Below are positions 60,390 to 64,000 of a stretch of DNA of 64,000 bases, piece after piece. The DNA comes from Sphingomonas hankyongi (lineage in GTDB: Bacteria; Pseudomonadota; Alphaproteobacteria; Sphingomonadales; Sphingomonadaceae), in contig NZ_JAMGBE010000001.1 of assembly GCF_023516575.1 (NCBI RefSeq), positions 682,001 to 746,000 on the forward strand. The letters are read 5' to 3'. The first letter of the stretch is position 1, and each line of letters starts with the position of its first letter. The position numbers were made by a program, and so were the translations under genes. The notes below the pieces were generated by a model. That model had not been told where the DNA came from. It was given only the letters and a program-made list of their open reading frames with translations, and did not search any database.

Positions 60390-60596
60390 TTAGCGGGCGC
60401 CTTCGCGCTCGGCGCGCTTGCGCTCGAGCTTGCGAGCGCGGCGAATCGCAGCGGCACGCTCGCGGGCGCGCTTCTCCGAGGGCTTCTCATAGTGACGGCG
60501 CAACTTCATCTCGCGGTAGACGCCCTCGCGCTGCAACTTCTTCTTGAGCGCGCGCAGCGCCTGCTCGACATTATTGTCGCGAACGATGATCTGCAT
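60390..60596 (-). CDS. rpsU: 30S ribosomal protein S21
   Basis: 68 residues beginning [20 protein letters not shown], then [20 protein letters not shown] and a basic tail: standard alphaproteobacterial S21, needed for initiation on the 30S subunit. Confidence 0.97.
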   Translation of the reverse strand: MQIIVRDNNVEQALRALKKKLQREGVYREMKLRRHYEKPSEKRARERAAAIRRARKLERKRAEREGAR

Positions 60597-60858
60597 AAAA
60601 GCTCGTCACACTCCTCGAATTATTTCAGCGGCTAGGCGGCGCATTTTCGCCGGCAGCACAATATCGTCCGTCAGAGGCTAGCCTCGGCGGAGGCGGCCCC
60701 TTAGCAGCACCCGCTATGTCGTTCAACCCGTACGTGGCGCACGCGTATTGCGACGAGTCGTTGGGCCGGGACGGTGAAAAGAGAAACATGAACGAATGGG
60801 TTATCGGCCATTAACCGATTGAATGATAAACCATCCGCTTCACAACCGGAGGGTGGGA

Positions 60859-61554
60859 ATGTCCTTGAATCGGCGGGAAATGTTGCGTCTGGGTGCAATC
60901 GGTGCGGCCGGTGCGATGCTTTCTTCTGCGGCTAGCTCGAGCGTGCTGCCGTCGCTGATCATGCCTGGCACTCATCCCGGCGCAGCGCCTGTGCCGCCTT
61001 CGCCGAGCCCGGCGCAGATCCTCGCGCCGACCGCCCCTGCGGGCATCGATCCGCAGCTTTTCCAGCGCGCCAAGTTCGCGCTCGACCAGCACAAGATCGG
61101 CCCGCGCGACGCGATCGGCATCGTCGATTTCAGCAAGCCTTCGAGCGACCCGCGCTTCCACGTGGTGGACCTGCGCAGCGGCGTGGTTGACACCTATCGC
61201 GTTGCTCACGGCCGGGGTTCGGATCCCGATCACAGCGGCTTCGTCGAGCGGTTCTCGAACGATTTCGGCAGCCACGCCACGTCGAACGGCACTTACACCA
61301 CCGCCGATTATTACAACGGCAAGTACGGCCTTTCGATGAAGGTCCGTGGGCTCGACTGGAGCAACTACAACGCCGAACCGCGCGCCATCGTCATCCACAA
61401 CGCCTGGTACGCCGAGCCGGAGATGATCGCGACGCACGGCAAGCTCGGCCGTTCGGAGGGCTGCTTCGCGTTCAGCCGCGACGATCAGTGGTCGGTGATG
61501 CGCAAGCTCGCCGGCGGCCGGATGATCTTCGCCGACAAGCTGCAGACAGCCTGA
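60859..61554 (+). CDS. Murein L,D-transpeptidase catalytic domain family protein (YkuD_2)
   Basis: The ATG at 60859 has CCGGAGGGTGGGA upstream and opens a Tat-type leader (SLNRREMLRLGAIGAAGAML). The C-terminal domain has IGIVDFSKPSSDPRFHVVDL, ATSNGTYTTADYYNGKYG and the nucleophile in LGRSEGCFAFS with an upstream AIVIHNAWY His. 231 residues. It is probably a periplasmic cross-linking or wall-editing enzyme. Confidence 0.88.
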   Translation: MSLNRREMLRLGAIGAAGAMLSSAASSSVLPSLIMPGTHPGAAPVPPSPSPAQILAPTAPAGIDPQLFQRAKFALDQHKIGPRDAIGIVDFSKPSSDPRFHVVDLRSGVVDTYRVAHGRGSDPDHSGFVERFSNDFGSHATSNGTYTTADYYNGKYGLSMKVRGLDWSNYNAEPRAIVIHNAWYAEPEMIATHGKLGRSEGCFAFSRDDQWSVMRKLAGGRMIFADKLQTA

Positions 61555-61577
61555 GCCGGTAAACACCTGAAGAGTTC

Positions 61578-61604
61578 AAAGCCCCGGCCTTGCCGGGGCT
61601 TTTT
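61578..61604 (+). terminator. Rho-independent terminator between two L,D-transpeptidase genes
   Basis: AAAGCCCCGGC (61578-61588), loop CTT, GCCGGGGCTTT and then TTT. It lies between convergent genes and can serve both strands. Confidence 0.9.
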
Positions 61605-61605
61605 C

Positions 61606-63000
61606 TTATCTCGCGGTAGCGACCTCGGTCTTCGGTTTCGGCGCGAACATCTTCGCTCCACCGTCCTTGGTCTGGAGCGCCGCCAGCGCCTTGCCGTCGC
61701 GTCCGTACAAATCGTTGTAATCGACGATCTTGCCGTCGTTCAGGGCCGCGGCGCTGAAATAGACGATATAGACCGGCACCGGTTTCACGAAGTTCGCCTG
61801 CTTGGTCTTCCCGCTGGCGAGCTGCGCCTGGATCTTGTCGGGCGTCCATTCGCCGCCGTCGTCTCCCAGCAGCTCGGTCGCGAGATCGAGGATATGCTCC
61901 GTGCGGATGCAGCCGTGGCTCAGTGCGCGCATGCGGCTGCTGAACCGGCTCCGCGCATTGGTGTCGTGCAGGTAGATGTTCTGCGGATTGTACATCACGA
62001 ACTTGACCTGTCCCAACGCGTTGGTCGGCCCCGGCGGCTGACGCCAGCGCTTCCCATCGGACGACTTTACGAAGCCCTTCTTGCCCACGACCTCGTGGGT
62101 GATGCTGGGCGGGACTTCCCACCAGGGGTTGAGCATCACGCCGACCGCCATGGCCGAAAGCTGCGGGGTCGGAGTCTTGGTCGCACCCGCGATCGCCCGA
62201 TGCTTCCAGCGATTCACGCCATTCTCGACCAAAGTGGCGTGAAAGCCGGGCACGTTGACGATGATATATTTTTCGCCGAGCTCGCGCGGCAACCAGCGCC
62301 AGCGATCCATGTTCAGCTTGATGCGGTTGAGCTTGGCCGCATCCGACGCGGGAGTAACCGCCAGCGCTTCCTTGAGCGCAGCATATTGCGGATGGGTTGG
62401 AAGCAGCCCGTCGAGCGCGCCGCGGATGTTGTGGCTCGCCAGCGCCGACCGCAGCAGCGCATCCTGCCTGGCGGCATCGAGGTCCTTGTCGACGACGAAC
62501 CACTGAGTCCGGGCCGACCTGTGGACATGGCCCAACGCGAGGTCGTTGGAAACGCGATTGAAGCGGCTCGTCGCCTCCTGCGACATCAGCAGCGGGTTGC
62601 CCGAGCGGATCGCAGATTCCAGCCCGGCCAGGTCGTAATCAGCGGGCTCGAGCCCATCGCGGCCGATCTGCTGAATATAATAAACCAGGTCTTGCGCGCT
62701 CACCGGATCCCAAACGGCCGGCGGCAACGGCGGCGGTTCCGGAAGCGGCTGCGCCACAGGGGCTCCCGGCACGGCGCCTTGATTCACAGGGACCGGAATT
62801 GCCGGCGTGCCCGTAACAGGACCCTGCGTCACCGGCCTTGCCAGCGGAGCCGGCGCCTTCGGCGCGGGCGCTGTCGGAGCTGGAGCCGGAGCGACCGGGC
62901 GAAGCTGCGCAAGAGCCGGAGAGGCGACGATCAGGGCGGCGCAGCAAGCGAGTGACAGACGCTTTGCGCGAAAGCCGAAGTGCGACGTCAAACCATTCAT
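61606..63000 (-). CDS. L,D-transpeptidase of the YcbB/LdtD type
   Basis: 464 residues. A signal peptide (LSLACCAALIVASPALAQ) leads into a Pro/Ala-rich linker of about 65 residues, a helical scaffold domain (about 95-230, LVYYIQQIGRDGLEPADYDL), and the YkuD domain (about 240-400). The catalytic segment is IYLHDTN, then RALSHGCIRTEH. PWWEVPPSI is typical of the LdtD lid. It makes 3-3 cross-links in peptidoglycan. Confidence 0.92.
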   Translation of the reverse strand: MNGLTSHFGFRAKRLSLACCAALIVASPALAQLRPVAPAPAPTAPAPKAPAPLARPVTQGPVTGTPAIPVPVNQGAVPGAPVAQPLPEPPPLPPAVWDPVSAQDLVYYIQQIGRDGLEPADYDLAGLESAIRSGNPLLMSQEATSRFNRVSNDLALGHVHRSARTQWFVVDKDLDAARQDALLRSALASHNIRGALDGLLPTHPQYAALKEALAVTPASDAAKLNRIKLNMDRWRWLPRELGEKYIIVNVPGFHATLVENGVNRWKHRAIAGATKTPTPQLSAMAVGVMLNPWWEVPPSITHEVVGKKGFVKSSDGKRWRQPPGPTNALGQVKFVMYNPQNIYLHDTNARSRFSSRMRALSHGCIRTEHILDLATELLGDDGGEWTPDKIQAQLASGKTKQANFVKPVPVYIVYFSAAALNDGKIVDYNDLYGRDGKALAALQTKDGGAKMFAPKPKTEVATAR

Positions 63001-63165
63001 TTCAAACGATTACCCCCAACTACGCCCAGTCATACACGCCGCCTGTCGGCGCTACCAGTGACGCGGCGGCAACACTCGCCGCGAGAAACAATGCAAACGC
63101 ATCGCAAACCAATCCTTAAGGGGGGCTGGCTAAGTTCGACATCCAGCCATGTGGGGAGGCTTTAG

Positions 63166-63471
63166 GTGTCGTCCAGGTTCATTCTCGACGGTGCGATGAT
63201 TCCGCGCAGCGAGAAGCGTACGATCGATGAGCGTGATGAGCCGCGTTATGCTGCCTCGTCCAGCACGGCGGTGATGGAGTTTCGCGGCCGCAAGCACGTC
63301 ATCCGCCTCATCAATGTCTCCAAATCGGGTGCCATGGTCATTTTCCCACACACGCCGAACATCGGCGAGCGACTGACGCTCCAGCTGCTTGACCGCGGAA
63401 TGGTCACGGCACAGGTGCGCTGGGTCAAGGACGGGCGGATCGGCTTGTCCTTCCTCACGCCGATGGAGTAG
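63166..63471 (+). CDS. PilZ domain protein (101 aa)
   Basis: GTG start. The PilZ core is visible: RDEPRYAASSS with the c-di-GMP arginines reduced to one pair, LINVSKSGAMV (D/NxSxxG motif), and VTAQVRWVKDGRIGLSFL. The first RxxxR motif is degenerate, so c-di-GMP binding is uncertain. The second PilZ gene starts 14 bp later. Confidence 0.82.
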   Translation: MSSRFILDGAMIPRSEKRTIDERDEPRYAASSSTAVMEFRGRKHVIRLINVSKSGAMVIFPHTPNIGERLTLQLLDRGMVTAQVRWVKDGRIGLSFLTPME

Positions 63472-63484
63472 GTTTCGCGTGGAG

Positions 63485-63793
63485 ATGAGTTTTTCGATGA
63501 TCAAGGCGCGCATCGCCGAAGACCAGAGCGATCGCCGGCGAATGTCCCGCTGGTCGGTCGACCTTGACGCCAAGGTGCGCGAGTTGGGCGCAAGCGGCGT
63601 CGAGGCCCGCGTGCTGAACATCTCCGAAAGCGGCTTCATGGCCATATCCGACGGGCGCTTTGAAGTCGGCTCGCGCGTATGGTTGATCCTGCCGGGGCGC
63701 GAGCGCGCCAACGCGCTGGTGAAGTGGACTGCGGGCGACAAGCTCGGCGCTGAATTCGCCGAGCCGATCTCGCTCGAAGGCCTGAAGGCCTGA
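63485..63793 (+). CDS. PilZ domain protein (102 aa), tandem paralogue
   Basis: The ATG at 63485 follows GGAG closely. The core reads RRRMSRWSVDLDAKVREL, with arginines in the first motif, then VLNISESGFMAISD for the NxSxxG motif and ANALVKWTAGDKLGAEF. It is a paralogue of the gene before it, with better kept Arg residues. Confidence 0.8.
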   Translation: MSFSMIKARIAEDQSDRRRMSRWSVDLDAKVRELGASGVEARVLNISESGFMAISDGRFEVGSRVWLILPGRERANALVKWTAGDKLGAEFAEPISLEGLKA

Positions 63794-63926
63794 CCTTACC
63801 CAACATCTGACCGAACCCGTCCGTCGGTTCGTCTCGTTCTTACCTCCGAACTGCCGAGACCGGCCTCGCGACGCGCAACCGCCCGCATCGTCGCTCGTTG
63901 GGGTCGGCGCAAAGGAAGGAATGCAG

Positions 63927-64000
63927 ATGCCTGTAGGCTTCACCGCAAGCGAACTTCGCAGGCCCTCAGAGCGGGGTTATCACGCCGTCTATCGCGAACA
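63927..64000 (+). CDS. Start of an unidentified gene, cut by the window edge
   Basis: An ATG at 63927 follows AAGGAAGGA at good spacing; about 24 residues are seen (PVGFTASELRRPSERGYHAV). An ATG two codons upstream sits too close to the ribosome site. Too short to name. Confidence 0.5.
   Translation, partial: MPVGFTASELRRPSERGYHAVYRE

Overview
The window is high-GC, densely coded DNA from an alphaproteobacterium, most likely a member of the Sphingomonadaceae. This is inferred from the split aa3 oxidase cluster (ctaCD, then ctaB-ctaG-ctaE-DUF983-SURF1), the pyrE-pdxJ-acpS-lepB run, the outer-membrane barrel with a polyproline tail, and many GTG/TTG starts and ATGA overlaps. No species can be named from the sequence alone.

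Core chromosome, left arm (1-13673): a truncated S41 peptidase divergent from an Lrp/AsnC regulator, a two-helix K+ channel with a NAD-binding domain, a DUF885 lipoprotein, an RcnB-like periplasmic protein, an orphan xanthine-oxidase-family [2Fe-2S] subunit, an alpha/beta hydrolase, an RTX Ca-binding protein, a SYLF protein, a fused aryl-CoA monooxygenase/Old-Yellow-Enzyme reductase, two small hypotheticals, an L,D-transpeptidase and an outer-membrane barrel. Between the hydrolase and the RTX gene lies a short broken TIR-domain remnant.

Genomic island (about 13674-38819, 25 kb): a tyrosine integrase sits beside the 3' end of tRNA-Ser(GCT). An exact 18-bp copy of that tRNA end lies 25 kb away, so both attachment sites are visible. 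Inside, left to right: an excisionase-like HTH gene and partner, an AT-rich repeat-bearing non-coding stretch, a block of small exported, lipoprotein and zinc-ribbon proteins of unknown role, a DUF2971 protein, and then a defence block. The defence block holds a Shedu nuclease, a MazG-like pyrophosphohydrolase followed by McrB and McrC, and a three-gene module of a nitrilase-fold protein, a winged-helix protein and a 2040-residue helical-repeat protein with an embedded PIN nuclease domain. A nuclease-like protein with a topoisomerase zinc finger and the integrase close the island. The nitrilase/winged-helix/giant-PIN module is the best candidate for an undescribed system.

Core chromosome, right arm (38820-64000): aldose epimerase, MsrB divergent from DipZ, a TPR-Asp/Asn hydroxylase, tRNA-Ser(GGA), a zincin, ccmAB, the cytochrome oxidase assembly cluster (with an M16 peptidase, an RlmI-like methyltransferase and a cyclophilin placed within the locus), pyrE, a beta-lactamase-fold hydrolase, pdxJ-acpS-lepB, an AI-2E family permease, an FKBP isomerase, rpsU, two L,D-transpeptidases and two PilZ proteins. 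The themes are respiration and cytochrome maturation, envelope building and redox repair.
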